33,113 nt of DNA. It comes from Rhodobium orientis (GTDB lineage: Bacteria; Pseudomonadota; Alphaproteobacteria; Rhizobiales; Rhodobiaceae). Below, piece by piece: positions 1 through 9,448 of this stretch (the first letter of the stretch is position 1; the number at the start of each line of letters is the position of its first letter). A model generated the notes under the pieces. That model saw only the letters and a list, made by a program, of their open reading frames with translations, searched no databases and had not been told where the DNA came from. The translations under genes and the position numbers were made by a program. Where the stretch lies: NCBI RefSeq assembly GCF_003258835.1, contig NZ_NPEV01000056.1:1-33113 (forward strand), written 5' to 3'.

Positions 1-1
1 C

Positions 2-70
2 ATCTGCGACCTCTTCGACCCCGAAGAATGCTTCAACTTCCTCAAAGCGTCAGGATATGTCGCAGATTAA
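2..70 (+). CDS. C-terminal end of a probable IS630-family transposase (partial)
   Basis: The window opens inside a plus-strand reading frame that closes with TAA at 68-70. The visible 22 residues include LFDPEECFNFLKASGY. IS630-type DDE transposases typically end with a motif of the form F-x-P-x-E-C-x-N-[YF]-[FL]-x-x-[AS]-G-Y, and this tail fits it well. The catalytic DDE residues lie outside the window, so it is not possible to say whether the element is intact. The right end of the element should lie within the next few tens of bases, but no terminal repeat can be paired because the left end is missing. Another protein with a similar short tail cannot be excluded. Confidence 0.5.
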   Translation: MCDLFDPEECFNFLKASGYVAD

Positions 71-82
71 ACGCAAAACGCT

Positions 83-126
83 CTAAAGTACGTTGCGTGT
101 TTCAGGAAAAACGCAACGTGCTTTAG
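83..126. repeat. Strong palindrome with 16-bp arms
   Basis: CTAAAGTACGTTGCGT (83-98) pairs with ACGCAACGTGCTTTAG (111-126) across a 12-nt loop, with one G:T-type mismatch. It lies just after the transposase stop codon. It could be a transcription terminator for the transposase, although no T-run follows. It could also be an interspersed palindromic repeat of the kind common between genes in Hyphomicrobiales, or part of the insertion-sequence end. No second copy was found in this window. Confidence 0.65.
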
Positions 127-139
127 GCCAAAACGAAAA

Positions 140-166
140 CGGCGCCGGACGAGAGGTCCGGCGCCG
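140..166 (-). terminator. Intrinsic terminator of the lysC to DUF4167 gene row
   Basis: CGGCGCCGGAC (140-150) and GTCCGGCGCCG (156-166) form a perfect 11-bp GC-rich stem with a 5-nt loop. Read on the minus strand, the stem is followed by a T-rich stretch (GTTTTCGTTTT). It lies about 70 nt past the DUF4167 stop codon, as expected for a rho-independent terminator closing that transcription unit. Confidence 0.85.
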
Positions 167-233
167 CAAATAAGTTGGCGAAGAAATTCCTTGCCGCGTC
201 TGCGCGAGAGTGCGCGCAGGCGTTTGCGAGGAC

Positions 234-977
234 TCAGGCCTCGGAGACGGCGCCTTCGGCAGAATCGGCCTTGGCCTCGCCGCCGTCCGACTTCGCCTCG
301 GCGCCCTTGGCGTCATCGCCGCCGCCGTCTGCGCCATCCTCGGCCTTGGTCTTGCGGCTGCCGCGTCCGCGCGTGCCGCGCACCCGGCGCTTCGGCTTCG
401 GCGCGTCATCGCCGGCCTCGGCGGACTTGGCCTCTTCGGCCTTGGCCTCGACGCCCTTGTCCGCATCGGCGTTCTCTCCGCCGGTCGGGGCCTCCTCGGC
501 CGTTGCCGGCGCCTCGGAAGCGGCATCGTCGCCGGTAGCGCCCTTAGACGGCTTGGAACCGTTGCCGCCCTTGGTGTTGACGCCGGGCATGGCATCGACG
601 AAGGGCTGCGGGGCGTCGGCGGCCATCACCTGGTTCGACTGGCCGGAACCGTTGTTGCCGCCGCCGCTGCCGGCGTCGGCACCATTGCCCTGGTTTCCCT
701 GGTAGGGCTGGTCATTGTCGCGCTGGGGGCTGTTGGCGCCCTGCGCCGCGGCAATGATCCGGAAATAGTGCTCGGCGTGTTGCAGGTAATTCTCCGCCAT
801 CACGCGGTCGCCTGCGGATTGTGCATCGCGGGCGAGCTGGACGTATTTTTCCGCGACATGCATGGCCGATCCGCGGATTTTCACATCGGGACCGTTCGAT
901 TCGTAGGACCGCGTCAGCGGATTCGGACCCTTGCGGGTCCGGCCGCGAACGCGCTTGTTCTGATTGTTTTGCCTCAT
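234..977 (-). CDS. DUF4167 domain protein
   Basis: A 247-residue protein. Its N-terminal ~75 residues (MRQNNQNKRVRGR near the start, then SYESNGPDVKIRGSA, HVAEKYVQLARDA and AENYLQHAEHYFRII) match the DUF4167 domain, a short basic and helical module found almost only in Alphaproteobacteria. The remaining ~170 residues are low complexity: a Gly/Asn/Gln-rich stretch, then Ala/Glu/Asp-rich sequence interrupted by a basic patch rich in Lys and Arg (KPKRRVRGTRGRG). The basic patches suggest nucleic acid or ribosome association, but no function is established for the family. The ATG at 977 is preceded by AAAGAGAC as a weak ribosome binding site. It is the last gene of the row ending at the 140-166 terminator. 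Confidence 0.9.
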   Translation of the reverse strand: MRQNNQNKRVRGRTRKGPNPLTRSYESNGPDVKIRGSAMHVAEKYVQLARDAQSAGDRVMAENYLQHAEHYFRIIAAAQGANSPQRDNDQPYQGNQGNGADAGSGGGNNGSGQSNQVMAADAPQPFVDAMPGVNTKGGNGSKPSKGATGDDAASEAPATAEEAPTGGENADADKGVEAKAEEAKSAEAGDDAPKPKRRVRGTRGRGSRKTKAEDGADGGGDDAKGAEAKSDGGEAKADSAEGAVSEA

Positions 978-1324
978 TACGCCGTAGTCTCTTTCGGAAA
1001 AAGGTGCTGAGAGTCCCTCAACGCGACCGGGCTTGGGAACCTCGGTCCAGGATAAGAGATCGCCCGTCCGAAATGGGCCGAGATCCGATCAATCGAAAAA
1101 CCGAAAGTCCGACCGAAATCCCTCGCGTTCTGCTCCCTGCAACCGCCAGTTACGAACGGTCGTTGGACCACGCAGTCAAGGTCAAGATCGAAGTTCGGTT
1201 GTCGGCATGAGCCCCTGATACCCGTTTCCCGAAACGTTTGCGCTGCGAAAATTGTGCTGCGCCGGGGCCTCATGCAGTGCTTCGGCGAGGTGAACCTAGC
1301 CGGTCCGCCTGAATTTTCCAAGCG
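978..1324. other. 347-bp spacer between prmC and the DUF4167 gene
   Basis: No open frame here looks protein-like, and no tRNA or clear repeat was seen. Because prmC and the DUF4167 gene both run on the minus strand, the length of the spacer suggests that the DUF4167 gene has its own promoter here. No convincing -35/-10 pair could be picked out. Confidence 0.5.
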
Positions 1325-2236
1325 CTAATTTCCGTTTTGCTGAATGCCTGCGGTTCTTTTGCCGCAATCGGGGTGCTGCGCTGCGACAACCCGGTCATGT
1401 CCGGCAAGGTCACGATGGACGAACAGTCCGTCGAGACCCGCTTGCGCGAAAAGCGCCGCAACGTCCGCGGCCTGGCCTGAACCGATCTCCACGAACAGCC
1501 TGCCGCCAGGGGTAAGCAGCCGCGACGCGTCGGCGGCGATCGCACGATAGGCGTCGAGCCCGTCGGCACCGCCGTCAAGGGCGCGGGACGGATCGTGATC
1601 CCGCACTTCCCGGTCGAGCCCGGCGATCTCGCCGCTGGCGATATAGGGCGGGTTGGAGACGACGAGGTCCAAACCGGGGACAAGCGCATCGCCGTAGTTC
1701 ATGGCGGCAAAGGCCGCGCGGTCGCCGACGCCCGCCGCATCCGCGTTCCGGCGCGCCATCGCCAGCGCGCCCACCGACACGTCCGTGCCGACGCCCATGG
1801 CTTGCGGGCATTCGGACAGGAGGGTGACGAGGAGGGCGCCGGTGCCGGTGCCGAGATCGGCGATCCGGAGCGGGTCCGCGCGGCGCGCCACCTCATCAAG
1901 GAAGCCGAGCGCCGCCTCCACCACGGTCTCCGTATCGGGCCGCGGCTCCAGTGTGTCCGGCGACAGCCTGAACGCATGGCCCCAGAACTCCCGCGTGCCG
2001 AGGATGCGTCCGACCGGCTCGCGCGCCGCGCGCCGAGAGATCAATTCCTCGATCCGTGTGCATTCCGCACGCGTGACGGGGCGGTCGGCCTCCAGCGCCA
2101 GCCGCAGCGGCGGGGTGTCGAGGGCAGCGCCGACGAGGAGCCGCGCGTCCGTTTCCGCCTCCGCGATGCCCGCCTCGGTCAGCCGGTCCCGGACCTGCCG
2201 CAGCAGGGGACCGAGACGGACCGGCCCGTCAGGCAT
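1325..2236 (-). CDS. prmC: Peptide chain release factor N5-glutamine methyltransferase
   Basis: PrmC (HemK) methylates the glutamine of the GGQ motif of release factors 1 and 2, using S-adenosylmethionine, and so raises termination efficiency. The protein has an N-terminal helical domain, a Rossmann SAM-binding motif (DLGTGTGA) at about residues 127-134, and the diagnostic NPPY motif at about 195-198 that holds the substrate glutamine. Length (303 residues) is normal. The ATG at 2236 is preferred; a TTG at 2245 would add three residues. Either start overlaps the end of prfA, which implies translational coupling to the gene for its own substrate. The prfA-prmC order is widely conserved. Confidence 0.95.
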   Translation of the reverse strand: MPDGPVRLGPLLRQVRDRLTEAGIAEAETDARLLVGAALDTPPLRLALEADRPVTRAECTRIEELISRRAAREPVGRILGTREFWGHAFRLSPDTLEPRPDTETVVEAALGFLDEVARRADPLRIADLGTGTGALLVTLLSECPQAMGVGTDVSVGALAMARRNADAAGVGDRAAFAAMNYGDALVPGLDLVVSNPPYIASGEIAGLDREVRDHDPSRALDGGADGLDAYRAIAADASRLLTPGGRLFVEIGSGQAADVAALFAQAGLDGLFVHRDLAGHDRVVAAQHPDCGKRTAGIQQNGN

Positions 2237-3305
2237 CTTCTTCAACGGCCGCCAGCAGCGTTGCCTGGTGATCGGTGATGAGCGCGTCGATCAGCTCGTC
2301 GAGCCCCTCGCCGATGAGAATTTCGTTGAGCTTGTAGAGGGTGAGGCCGATGCGGTGATCGGTCACCCGGCCTTGCGGGAAATTGTAGGTGCGGATGCGC
2401 TCCGAGCGGTCGCCGGAGCCGACCTGGACGCGCCGCGCTTCGGCGCGCTCGTCGGCCGCCTTCTGGCGTTCCATGTCGAACAGGCGCGTGCGCAGGATTT
2501 CCATTGCCCGGGCCCGGTTCTGGTGCTGCGACTTTTCCGCCTGGACGACGACGATGCCGGTCGGGATGTGGGTGATGCGGACCGCGGAGTCCGTCGTGTT
2601 GACGTGCTGGCCGCCGGCGCCGGAGGCGCGCATGGTGTCGATGCGGATATCCTCGTTGCGGATCTCGATGTCGACGTCTTCCGCCTTCGGCAGCACCGCG
2701 ACGGTTGCGGCAGAGGTATGGATGCGCCCGCCCGATTCCGTTGCCGGCACCCGCTGCACCCGGTGCACGCCCGATTCGAACTTCAGCCGGGCAAAGACGC
2801 CCGCCCCGGTGATCGTCGCGATGATTTCCTTGTAGCCGCCGACCTCTCCCTCGGTCGCCGACATTTCCTCCACCTTCCAGCCGCGCAGCGCCGCATAGCG
2901 CTCGTACATGCGATAGAGATCGCCGGCGAACAGCGCCGCCTCGTCGCCGCCGGTGCCGGCGCGCACCTCGATGATGACGTTCTTGTCGTCGGCCACGTCC
3001 TTCGGCAGCAGCGCGAATTGAATCTCCTGCAAGAGCCGCTCGACCGTTTCTTCCAGCTCCGGGCGCTCCGCCTCGGCGAGTTCGCGCATTTCGGCGTCGG
3101 TTTCGCCGTCGGCGAGGAGTTCGTCGAGGCCGGAAAGATCGGCGCGCGCCGCCTCCAGCGCCCGGATCTTTTCAACGACCGGCTGCATCTCCGCATATTC
3201 CCGCGACAGCCGGACATAGGTTTCCGGGTCGGGGTTCTCCGCCATCGCGTGTTCCAGGCCGTTGAAGCGGGTCGTGAGACTGTCGAGTTTTTCTTGTGCG
3301 AGCAT
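2229..3305 (-). CDS. prfA: Peptide chain release factor 1
   Basis: RF1 recognises UAA and UAG in the ribosomal A site and triggers peptide release. The tripeptide anticodon PAT at residues 187-189 marks RF1 rather than RF2. The catalytic GGQ is at 231-233 within SGAGGQHVN. Length (358 residues) is standard. The start at 3305 follows an unremarkable leader. Its end overlaps prmC, whose product methylates the GGQ glutamine. Upstream ptsP ends about 65 nt before it on the same strand. Confidence 0.97.
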   Translation of the reverse strand: MLAQEKLDSLTTRFNGLEHAMAENPDPETYVRLSREYAEMQPVVEKIRALEAARADLSGLDELLADGETDAEMRELAEAERPELEETVERLLQEIQFALLPKDVADDKNVIIEVRAGTGGDEAALFAGDLYRMYERYAALRGWKVEEMSATEGEVGGYKEIIATITGAGVFARLKFESGVHRVQRVPATESGGRIHTSAATVAVLPKAEDVDIEIRNEDIRIDTMRASGAGGQHVNTTDSAVRITHIPTGIVVVQAEKSQHQNRARAMEILRTRLFDMERQKAADERAEARRVQVGSGDRSERIRTYNFPQGRVTDHRIGLTLYKLNEILIGEGLDELIDALITDHQATLLAAVEEDA

Positions 3306-3370
3306 TCTTTTTGTCCGGATGAATCGGCACCGGCACCGCCGTGCCCGTGCGGGGTCCAGCGCCTGATGCG

Positions 3371-5638
3371 CTAGACGGGAATATTCTGGTCGTCGGCGTA
3401 GCTTTTCAGGAACAGGCGCAGGTCGCCGTCCCAGCGTCCGGCCTCCAGCCGCGGCAGCAGGCGCGCCCGCAATTCGTTCGCCTTCAGCTTGCGCAGCATC
3501 GCCTTGACCGGCCCGATCGCCGACGGCGACATGGAAAGCGTGCGGTAGCCGAGCGCGATCAGCGCCATCGCCTCCAGCGGCCGCCCGGCCATCTCGCCGC
3601 AGATGCTGAGCGGCACGTCAGCAACGGCGGCCCGGTCGACGATGGTCTTCAGGACCCGCAGGAACGGTGCCGACATGGCATCGTAGCGCTCCGCCACCCG
3701 CGGGTTGCCGCGGTCGGTGGCGGTGAGGAAATGGAACAGGTCGTTGGAGCCGACCGAGGCGAAATCGACGATACGGAACAGCTCATCGAGCTCGAACAGC
3801 AGCGAGGGCACCTCGATCATGGTGCCGAGCTTGATCTCGGCGGGAATGTCGTGGCCGTGCTTCTGCAGGTGCAGCTTGTCGCGCTCCAGGATGGCGCGGG
3901 CCTGCTCGAATTCGCCGGTCTCCGTGACCATCGGGAACATCAGCCGGAGCCGCCGGCCCGCCGAGGCGCGCAGCAATGCCCGCTGCTGGGTGCGCAGGAG
4001 CGCCGGCCGGTCGAGGCCGAGGCGCACGGCGCGCCAGCCCATCGCCGGGTTTTCCTCCTGCACGGCGCGCAGGTAAGGCAGCACCTTGTCGCCGCCGATG
4101 TCGAGGGTGCGAAACACCACCGGCCGCTCGCCAGCGGCCGAAATGACGCTTTCATAGAGCCCCGTCTGCTCGCGCATGCGCGGAAAGGTCTGGGCGACCA
4201 TGAACGGGATCTCGGTGCGGAAGAGCCCGATGCCGGCAGCCCCCGCCTCTTCCAGATGCGGCAGGTCGACGGTCAGGCCCGCATTCAGCATCAGCGAGAT
4301 TTCCTCGCCGTCGAGGGTAACCGACGGGCGGTGCCGCAGCCGCTTGTACTGGGCCTGGCGCCGCGCCCGGAAGCGCACCTTTTCCGCATAGGCGTTCTGG
4401 ACGTCCGTCGGCGGCCGCAACTGGACGATGCCGGAGCCGCCGTCGGCGATGATGGAATCGCCCGATTCGCACAGCGACGTGACACCGGCGACCTGGCCGA
4501 CGGCCGGAATGCCGAGCGCGCGGGCGATGATGGTGGCGTGGCTGGTCGGTCCCGCCTCTTCGAAGACGAGACCGCGCACCCGGTCGCGCTCATAGTCGAG
4601 GAGTTCGGCCGCCCCCATGTTGCGGGCAACGATGATCGCGTCCTTCGGCAGGTCCTTGGCCGAGATGGACAGCGGCACTCCGACCAGCTCCCGCAGCAGG
4701 CGGTTGGTCAGGTCGTCGATGTCGTGCAGCCGCTCGCGCAAATAAGGGTCGGTCTGGCGCATCATCCGCGCGCGGGTGTCGTTCTGGACCTTTTCCACCG
4801 CCGCCTCGGCGGTCAGGCCGTTGCCGATCGCCTCCTCGATCCGCCGCACCCAGCCGCGGTCGTTGGCGAACATGCGGTAGGCTTCCAGCACGTCCCGGTG
4901 CTCGCCGTGATGGGCGACGTCGCGGCTTGCCAGCATCCGGTCGAGCGACAGCCGCAGCTTGTCGACGGCGGCTTCCAGCCGGTCGAGCTCGGTGTTGGCG
5001 TCCTCGGCGATGAGGTTGGTGACGACCACCCGCGGCTCGTGCAGCACGACTTTGCCGAGGCCGACGCCGTCGGCCAGCGGCTGGCCCTCGATCTGCATGG
5101 TCCGACGCGCATCGAGCTGGTTCGCCTGGGGGAACATCGCCCCCGGCTCGCGCGCCGCGACCATTTCGGCGATCACCATCGCCGTCGTCTGCAGGGCCTC
5201 GATTTCCTCGTCGGTATAGGTGCGCTTGGCCCGGTTCTGGACGACCAGGACGCCGAGCGTCTGGCCGGCCCGCAGCACCGGCACGCCGAGGAAGGAGTGG
5301 TAGATCTCCTCGCCCGTCTCCGGCTTGTAGGCAAAGGAGGGATGGGTGCTGGCGTCGGTCAGGTTGAGCGGCTCGGCCTCGGCCGCGATCAGGCCGACGA
5401 GGCCCTCGCCGAGCCTCAGGCTGGTGCGGTGGACGGCGGTCCGGTTGAGGCCTTCGGTGGCGAACAGCTCGAGCTGCCGGTCGGCCCGAAGCAGATAGAT
5501 CGAGCAGACTTCCGCCACCATGTTGGCAGCGATCAGCACCACGATTTTGTCGAGCCGTTCCTGAGGACTGATCTCCTCGGCCATCACCTCACGAAGACGG
5601 CGGAGCAACAGTCTCGGTCCGGCGAGCGTCCTGCGCAT
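3371..5638 (-). CDS. ptsP: Phosphoenolpyruvate-protein phosphotransferase PtsP (EI-Ntr)
   Basis: Enzyme I of the nitrogen phosphotransferase system, which takes phosphate from PEP and passes it to NPr and then EIIA-Ntr, a regulatory rather than sugar-transporting chain. The 755-residue protein has an N-terminal GAF domain (about 25-160), the HPr-binding and phospho-histidine region with active His367 in [16 protein letters not shown], and a C-terminal PEP-binding barrel with GLFRTE at 471-476, FPMVTE near 568 and catalytic Cys680 in SICGEMAG. The GAF domain separates EI-Ntr from sugar-type EI and is the likely sensor of nitrogen status. It lies between lysC and prfA on the same strand, an order seen in other Hyphomicrobiales. 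The ATG at 5638 gives full family length. Confidence 0.95.
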   Translation of the reverse strand: MRRTLAGPRLLLRRLREVMAEEISPQERLDKIVVLIAANMVAEVCSIYLLRADRQLELFATEGLNRTAVHRTSLRLGEGLVGLIAAEAEPLNLTDASTHPSFAYKPETGEEIYHSFLGVPVLRAGQTLGVLVVQNRAKRTYTDEEIEALQTTAMVIAEMVAAREPGAMFPQANQLDARRTMQIEGQPLADGVGLGKVVLHEPRVVVTNLIAEDANTELDRLEAAVDKLRLSLDRMLASRDVAHHGEHRDVLEAYRMFANDRGWVRRIEEAIGNGLTAEAAVEKVQNDTRARMMRQTDPYLRERLHDIDDLTNRLLRELVGVPLSISAKDLPKDAIIVARNMGAAELLDYERDRVRGLVFEEAGPTSHATIIARALGIPAVGQVAGVTSLCESGDSIIADGGSGIVQLRPPTDVQNAYAEKVRFRARRQAQYKRLRHRPSVTLDGEEISLMLNAGLTVDLPHLEEAGAAGIGLFRTEIPFMVAQTFPRMREQTGLYESVISAAGERPVVFRTLDIGGDKVLPYLRAVQEENPAMGWRAVRLGLDRPALLRTQQRALLRASAGRRLRLMFPMVTETGEFEQARAILERDKLHLQKHGHDIPAEIKLGTMIEVPSLLFELDELFRIVDFASVGSNDLFHFLTATDRGNPRVAERYDAMSAPFLRVLKTIVDRAAVADVPLSICGEMAGRPLEAMALIALGYRTLSMSPSAIGPVKAMLRKLKANELRARLLPRLEAGRWDGDLRLFLKSYADDQNIPV

Positions 5639-5722
5639 CGCCTCGGTGTCTCCGTGCCGCGGCCGGCAGGATCAAGGATATCGATTGCCGGAAAAGAACG
5701 ACGGGTCGCCAGCCGCGCGTTG

Positions 5723-6976
5723 TTACTGTTTGTCGAGTCCGTATACCGAATGCAAAGTCCGCACCGCAAGTTCGGTATAGGCTTGGTCGATCAATACGGA
5801 AATCTTAATTTCCGAGGTGGAGATCGCGAGAATATTGATGTTTCGGTCCGCAAGAGCCTGGAACGCGCGGGCCGCAACGCCGGCGTGCGAGCGCATGCCG
5901 ACACCGACGACGGAGACCTTGACCACGTCGCGCACGCCCTCGATCTCGGTATAGGTGAGGGTGTTGCGGGCCGATTCGATGACCTGCTTGGCCTGGTCGT
6001 AGCTGGCGTCGGGCACCGTGAAGGTGATGTCGGTGGTCGAGCCGTCGGGCGAGACATTCTGCACGATCATGTCGACATTGATATGCGCGTCGGCCAGCCG
6101 CACGAAGACGTCGGCGGCAACGCCCGGCTTGTCGGCGACGCCGCGGATCGATATCTGCGCCTCTTCCTTGGAATAGGCGATTCCGGTGACGACCTGCTGT
6201 TCCACGATTTCGTCCTCGTCGCAGATAAGGGTTCCGTGTGGCAATCCGTTGGCGCCGTCCCTGACCGATGCCGGATCCTCGAAGCTGGAGCGCACCATCA
6301 CCCGAACGCCCTTGACCATGGCCAGCTCGACCGAGCGCACCTGCAGCACCTTGGCGCCGAGCGAGGCCATTTCCAGCATCTCCTCAAAGGAGACTTTTTC
6401 AAGCCGCCGCGCCCGGGCGACGATCCTGGGATCGGTGGTGTAGACGCCGTCGACGTCGGTGTAGATGTCGCAGCGGTCGGCGTCGATCGCCGCGGCGATC
6501 GCCACCGCGCTGGTGTCGGAGCCGCCGCGTCCCAGTGTCGCGATGCGGTTGTCCGGCGAGATGCCCTGGAAGCCGGCGACGACCGCGACCTGATTCTGTT
6601 CCAGCCGTTCGATCAGCCGTGCGCCGTCGATGTCGACGATGCGCGCCACGCTGTGCGCCTCGTCGGTCCTGATCGGGATCTGCCAGCCCTGCCAGGAGCG
6701 GGCATCGACGCCCATCGCCTGCAGCACCAGGGCGAGCAGCCCGGACGAGACCTGTTCGCCGGAGGCGACCACCGCGTCGTATTCGCGGGCATCGTGCAGC
6801 GGCGAGGCCTCGCGGGCGAGCGCGACCAGCTTGTTGGTCTCGCCGGCCATGGCCGAGACGACGACGGCGACCTGGTGGCCTGCGTCGACCTCGCGCTTGA
6901 CGTGGCGCGCCACGTTGCGAATACGATCGATATCGGCGACGGAGGTGCCGCCAAATTTCATCACCAGCCGGGCCAT
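5723..6976 (-). CDS. lysC: Aspartate kinase
   Basis: Aspartokinase phosphorylates aspartate, the first step toward lysine, threonine, methionine and diaminopimelate. The 417-residue protein begins MARLVMKFGGTS, with the KFGGTS nucleotide/substrate motif at 7-12. The kinase core (GRGGSDTSAVA near 150) is followed by two C-terminal ACT domains (about 275-345 and 355-417), the usual site of feedback inhibition by lysine and/or threonine. The frame stays open far upstream, but conserved sequence begins only at the ATG at 6976 and the family length matches that start. lysC is the first gene of the minus-strand row and diverges from ubiG. The spacer holds the 14-bp repeats. Confidence 0.95.
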   Translation of the reverse strand: MARLVMKFGGTSVADIDRIRNVARHVKREVDAGHQVAVVVSAMAGETNKLVALAREASPLHDAREYDAVVASGEQVSSGLLALVLQAMGVDARSWQGWQIPIRTDEAHSVARIVDIDGARLIERLEQNQVAVVAGFQGISPDNRIATLGRGGSDTSAVAIAAAIDADRCDIYTDVDGVYTTDPRIVARARRLEKVSFEEMLEMASLGAKVLQVRSVELAMVKGVRVMVRSSFEDPASVRDGANGLPHGTLICDEDEIVEQQVVTGIAYSKEEAQISIRGVADKPGVAADVFVRLADAHINVDMIVQNVSPDGSTTDITFTVPDASYDQAKQVIESARNTLTYTEIEGVRDVVKVSVVGVGMRSHAGVAARAFQALADRNINILAISTSEIKISVLIDQAYTELAVRTLHSVYGLDKQ

Positions 6977-7065
6977 GGGGCGAAACTCGTGTCCGGATTG
7001 CCTCGGATTGACGGGGGGCACGACTGGGCCGCGCCGGATCGGCGCATCAATACAGAGAACGCGCC

Positions 7066-7135
7066 GACATCGCAACGGCGACATCTGCGGCCCGACATCT
7101 GCGCCTTGACATCTGCGCCTTGACATCCGCGCGCG
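7066..7135. repeat. Five 14-bp tandem units in the lysC/ubiG spacer
   Basis: GACAT recurs at exactly 14-bp spacing at 7066, 7080, 7094, 7108 and 7122. The third and fourth units are identical (GACATCTGCGCCTT). The first, second and fifth diverge after GACATC. The array sits in the middle of the 207-bp spacer between the two divergent start codons. It may be a regulator-binding array or a slippage-prone minisatellite. The unit is far too short, and has no spacers, to be a CRISPR. Confidence 0.8.
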
Positions 7136-7183
7136 TCGGCCCGAACTACCCGGCGTAGGATCAGCCACTTTCGGAGACCCGCC

Positions 7184-7984
7184 ATGACCGCAGCCGCCCC
7201 GGACAAAAACACGGGTGCCAAGAACACGGCCGAGACCCCCATTGCCGAAACGGGGACAGTCGACGCCGACGAGGTCGCGCGGTTCTCCGCCATGGCCGAC
7301 GCCTGGTGGGACCCGACCGGCAAGTTCCGGCCGCTGCACAAGATCAACCCGGTGCGGCTCGCCTATATCCGCGACACGGTGACCCGGCAGTTGCGCCGCG
7401 ATGCCAAGGCAGACAAGCCCCTGAAGGGCCTGAAGCTTCTCGACATCGGCTGCGGCGGCGGGCTGCTTTCCGAACCGATGACGCGGCTTGGCGCCACCGT
7501 CGTCGGCGCCGATCCCTCCCGCAACAACATCGAGACCGCGCGGCTTCACGCCGAGCGCAGCGGGCTCGCCATCGATTATCGGCAGACGACGGCGGAAGAC
7601 ATCGCCGCGGGCGGCGAAAAATTCGACGTCATCCTCAACATGGAAGTCGTCGAGCACGTCGCCGACGTCGATCTTTTCCTGAGGACCTGCTCGGACCTAT
7701 TGAAGCCGGGCGGCATCATGACGGTCGCCACCCTCAACCGGACGCTCAAGGCCTACGCGCTCGCCATCGTCGGCGCGGAATACATCCTGCGCTGGCTGCC
7801 GCGCGGCACCCACCAATGGGACAAGTTCTTGAAGCCGGCGGAGCTGGAGGCTTCGCTTCAGGCCGCCGGGCTCGACGTCATCGACCGTTCCGGCATCGTC
7901 TTCGATCCCCTGCGCGACCAGTGGAACGCCTCGCCCGACATGAGCGTCAACTACATGCTGGCAACCCAAAAGCCGATGGAATAG
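7184..7984 (+). CDS. ubiG: Ubiquinone biosynthesis O-methyltransferase
   Basis: UbiG performs both O-methylations of ubiquinone synthesis, including the final step that makes ubiquinol. The 266-residue protein has the family N-terminal signature [19 protein letters not shown] (about 34-52), where the Trp-Trp-Asp-Pro stretch is characteristic, and the SAM-binding motif DIGCGGG at 87-93, with the acidic residue of motif II in [18 protein letters not shown] matches the UbiG post-I motif. The first ~25 residues are a low-complexity extension. The ATG at 7184 is preceded by GGAGA. It diverges from lysC and converges on the DUF1178 gene. Confidence 0.95.
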   Translation: MTAAAPDKNTGAKNTAETPIAETGTVDADEVARFSAMADAWWDPTGKFRPLHKINPVRLAYIRDTVTRQLRRDAKADKPLKGLKLLDIGCGGGLLSEPMTRLGATVVGADPSRNNIETARLHAERSGLAIDYRQTTAEDIAAGGEKFDVILNMEVVEHVADVDLFLRTCSDLLKPGGIMTVATLNRTLKAYALAIVGAEYILRWLPRGTHQWDKFLKPAELEASLQAAGLDVIDRSGIVFDPLRDQWNASPDMSVNYMLATQKPME

Positions 7985-7994
7985 GCGGCGGCGC

Positions 7995-8011
7995 GACCGG
8001 CGCGGCCGGTC
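7995..8011. terminator. Possible bidirectional hairpin between ubiG and the DUF1178 gene
   Basis: GACCGGC (7995-8001) and GCCGGTC (8005-8011) form a perfect 7-bp GC stem with a 3-nt loop in the 25-nt gap between converging genes. No T-run follows on either strand, so termination is a guess from position and structure. Confidence 0.3.
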
Positions 8012-8555
8012 AGTTGTGCTCTTCCGGCAGCCTCGGCAGCGGCAGAACGTCGATGCCCTCTTCCAGAAGCTCCGCGGCGTCCTCCAGGGTCGCCTCGCCA
8101 TAGATGCCGCGCTTTTCCTCGTCGCCGAAATGCATCGCCCGGGCGACCTTCGGAAACTCCTTGCCGACGTTTTCCGCGTTCTCGGTGACGAATTTCTTCA
8201 CCTCGCGCACCATCTCCACCAGCTTCGTCATCTGCTTGTCGCTGAGATGGCCGGAGATGTCCGGCGTTTGCACCGGCGGCTGAGTGGCGACGGGAACCGG
8301 AACGTTGGCCGCTTGCTGCGGCACCGCGCCGCCGCCCTGCGACGGACCATCCGGTTTCGACTGGTCTTCGGGCGAAACCGCGCGCGAGCGGGCCGTCACC
8401 ACCGACGGCGCCATCAGCTTTTTCGCGATCTCGCGGTTGCCGCAATGGGGACAGGAGATCGCGCCCTCGGCGATCTGACGGTCGCAGTCGTCGGAGCCGC
8501 GAAACCAGATTTCCAGGTCGTGACCGTTGCCGCAGACGAGTTGGTAGCGAATCAT
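8010..8555 (-). CDS. DUF1178 family protein
   Basis: A 181-residue protein of the DUF1178 family, common in Alpha- and Betaproteobacteria and without a proven function. The N-terminus looks like a small zinc ribbon: Cys8, His12, Cys24, Cys35 and Cys38, the last two in the knuckle CPHC. MIRYQLVCGNGHDLEIWF is a typical family start. The middle (about 60-100) is a Pro/Gln/Ala-rich linker. The C-terminal helical part (about 105-160) contains the family motif VGKEFPKVARAMHFGDEEKR. Its start overlaps the stop of the upstream nitrilase by 4 nt (ATGA), so the two are translationally coupled. Confidence 0.9.
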   Translation of the reverse strand: MIRYQLVCGNGHDLEIWFRGSDDCDRQIAEGAISCPHCGNREIAKKLMAPSVVTARSRAVSPEDQSKPDGPSQGGGAVPQQAANVPVPVATQPPVQTPDISGHLSDKQMTKLVEMVREVKKFVTENAENVGKEFPKVARAMHFGDEEKRGIYGEATLEDAAELLEEGIDVLPLPRLPEEHN

Positions 8556-9406
8556 TCGCTGGTGCTTTCGAAAGGCCCGGGCAGCCCCTCCGCCTCGATG
8601 TCCCGGTCGTGGGCAAGGGCCGGGATGCGCTTGCGGGCAGCAATCACCTCAGCCGGATCGATCGTCGCCATGATGATGCCGGGATCGGTGCCGGCCTCGG
8701 CGAGGATCTCCCCCCACGGGTTGATGATCAGGCTGTGCCCGAATGTATCACGTCCGTTCTCGTGATGCCCGCCCTGGGCCGCGGCAATGACGAACGAGCC
8801 GGTCTCGATCGCCCGGGCGCGCAAGAGCACGTGCCAGTGGGCCGCGCCCGTCTGCTTGGTGAAGGCGGCCGGCGCGGTGAGTAACCCGGCCCCGGCCTTG
8901 GCCAGCGCCCGGTAAAGATAGGCAAAGCGCAGGTCGTAGCAGATGGAAAAGCCGACGCGGATCCACGGAAGGTCGGCGACGACGACGGCTGAGCCCGGCT
9001 GATAGGTCGCCGACTCGCGGTAGGATTCGCCGCCGTCGAGGTCGACGTCGAACATGTGGATCTTGTCGTAGCGCGCCGCGATCCCGCCGGTGGGCGAGAT
9101 CAGATAGGCGCGGTTGGCGGCCCTGTCGGGCGCAACGCGCACGGCCAGCGATCCAACATGGAGCCAGATGTTGAGCTCGTCGGCGAGCCGCCTGAGCCGC
9201 GCCAGACCGCGGTCGCAGGCTTCCGGCGTGATGTTCTCGAACAGCGCCCTGCGGTCGAGCTCCATCAGCGCCGTCTGCTCCGGCGTCTGCACAAACCGGG
9301 CACCGCCAAGCGCCGCCTGGCGGATCAGCGAGACCGCTTCGTCGATGTTGTTGGAAACGCACCGTCCGGCCCGAAGCTGGACACAGGCGGCCTGGAAAGC
9401 GGCCAT
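8552..9406 (-). CDS. Carbon-nitrogen hydrolase (nitrilase superfamily, Nit-like)
   Basis: A 284-residue member of the nitrilase superfamily, which hydrolyses non-peptide C-N bonds with a Glu-Lys-Cys triad. All three residues are visible: Glu43 (TPEQT), Lys115 (YDKIHMFD) and Cys156 (SICYDLRF). The YDKIHMFDVD context resembles the Nit1/Nit2 branch, whose members repair deaminated glutathione or act as omega-amidases. Which reaction applies here cannot be told from sequence alone. Closeness to glutaredoxin grxC fits a glutathione-related role, but that is inference. It lies between grxC (42-nt gap) and the DUF1178 gene (4-nt overlap) as an apparent three-gene operon. Confidence 0.92.
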   Translation of the reverse strand: MAAFQAACVQLRAGRCVSNNIDEAVSLIRQAALGGARFVQTPEQTALMELDRRALFENITPEACDRGLARLRRLADELNIWLHVGSLAVRVAPDRAANRAYLISPTGGIAARYDKIHMFDVDLDGGESYRESATYQPGSAVVVADLPWIRVGFSICYDLRFAYLYRALAKAGAGLLTAPAAFTKQTGAAHWHVLLRARAIETGSFVIAAAQGGHHENGRDTFGHSLIINPWGEILAEAGTDPGIIMATIDPAEVIAARKRIPALAHDRDIEAEGLPGPFESTSE

Positions 9407-9448
9407 TCAATCACCTTGAACAATGGAACAAAAGAACGCCCGGAAGGA

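Noticed and set aside
3341-7123. A 1260-codon open frame on the plus strand opposite prfA, ptsP and lysC
   Set aside because: It is a mirror frame of GC-rich codons. The product is rich in His, Arg, Gly and Asp without domains, and the opposite strand carries well-conserved enzymes.
7066-7135. CRISPR array
   Set aside because: The units are 14 bp and directly adjacent with no spacers, and no cas genes are present.
6977-7657. N-terminal extension of lysC by an open frame reaching 7657
   Set aside because: The extension crosses the repeat array and ubiG on the other strand; conserved aspartokinase sequence begins at the ATG at 6976.
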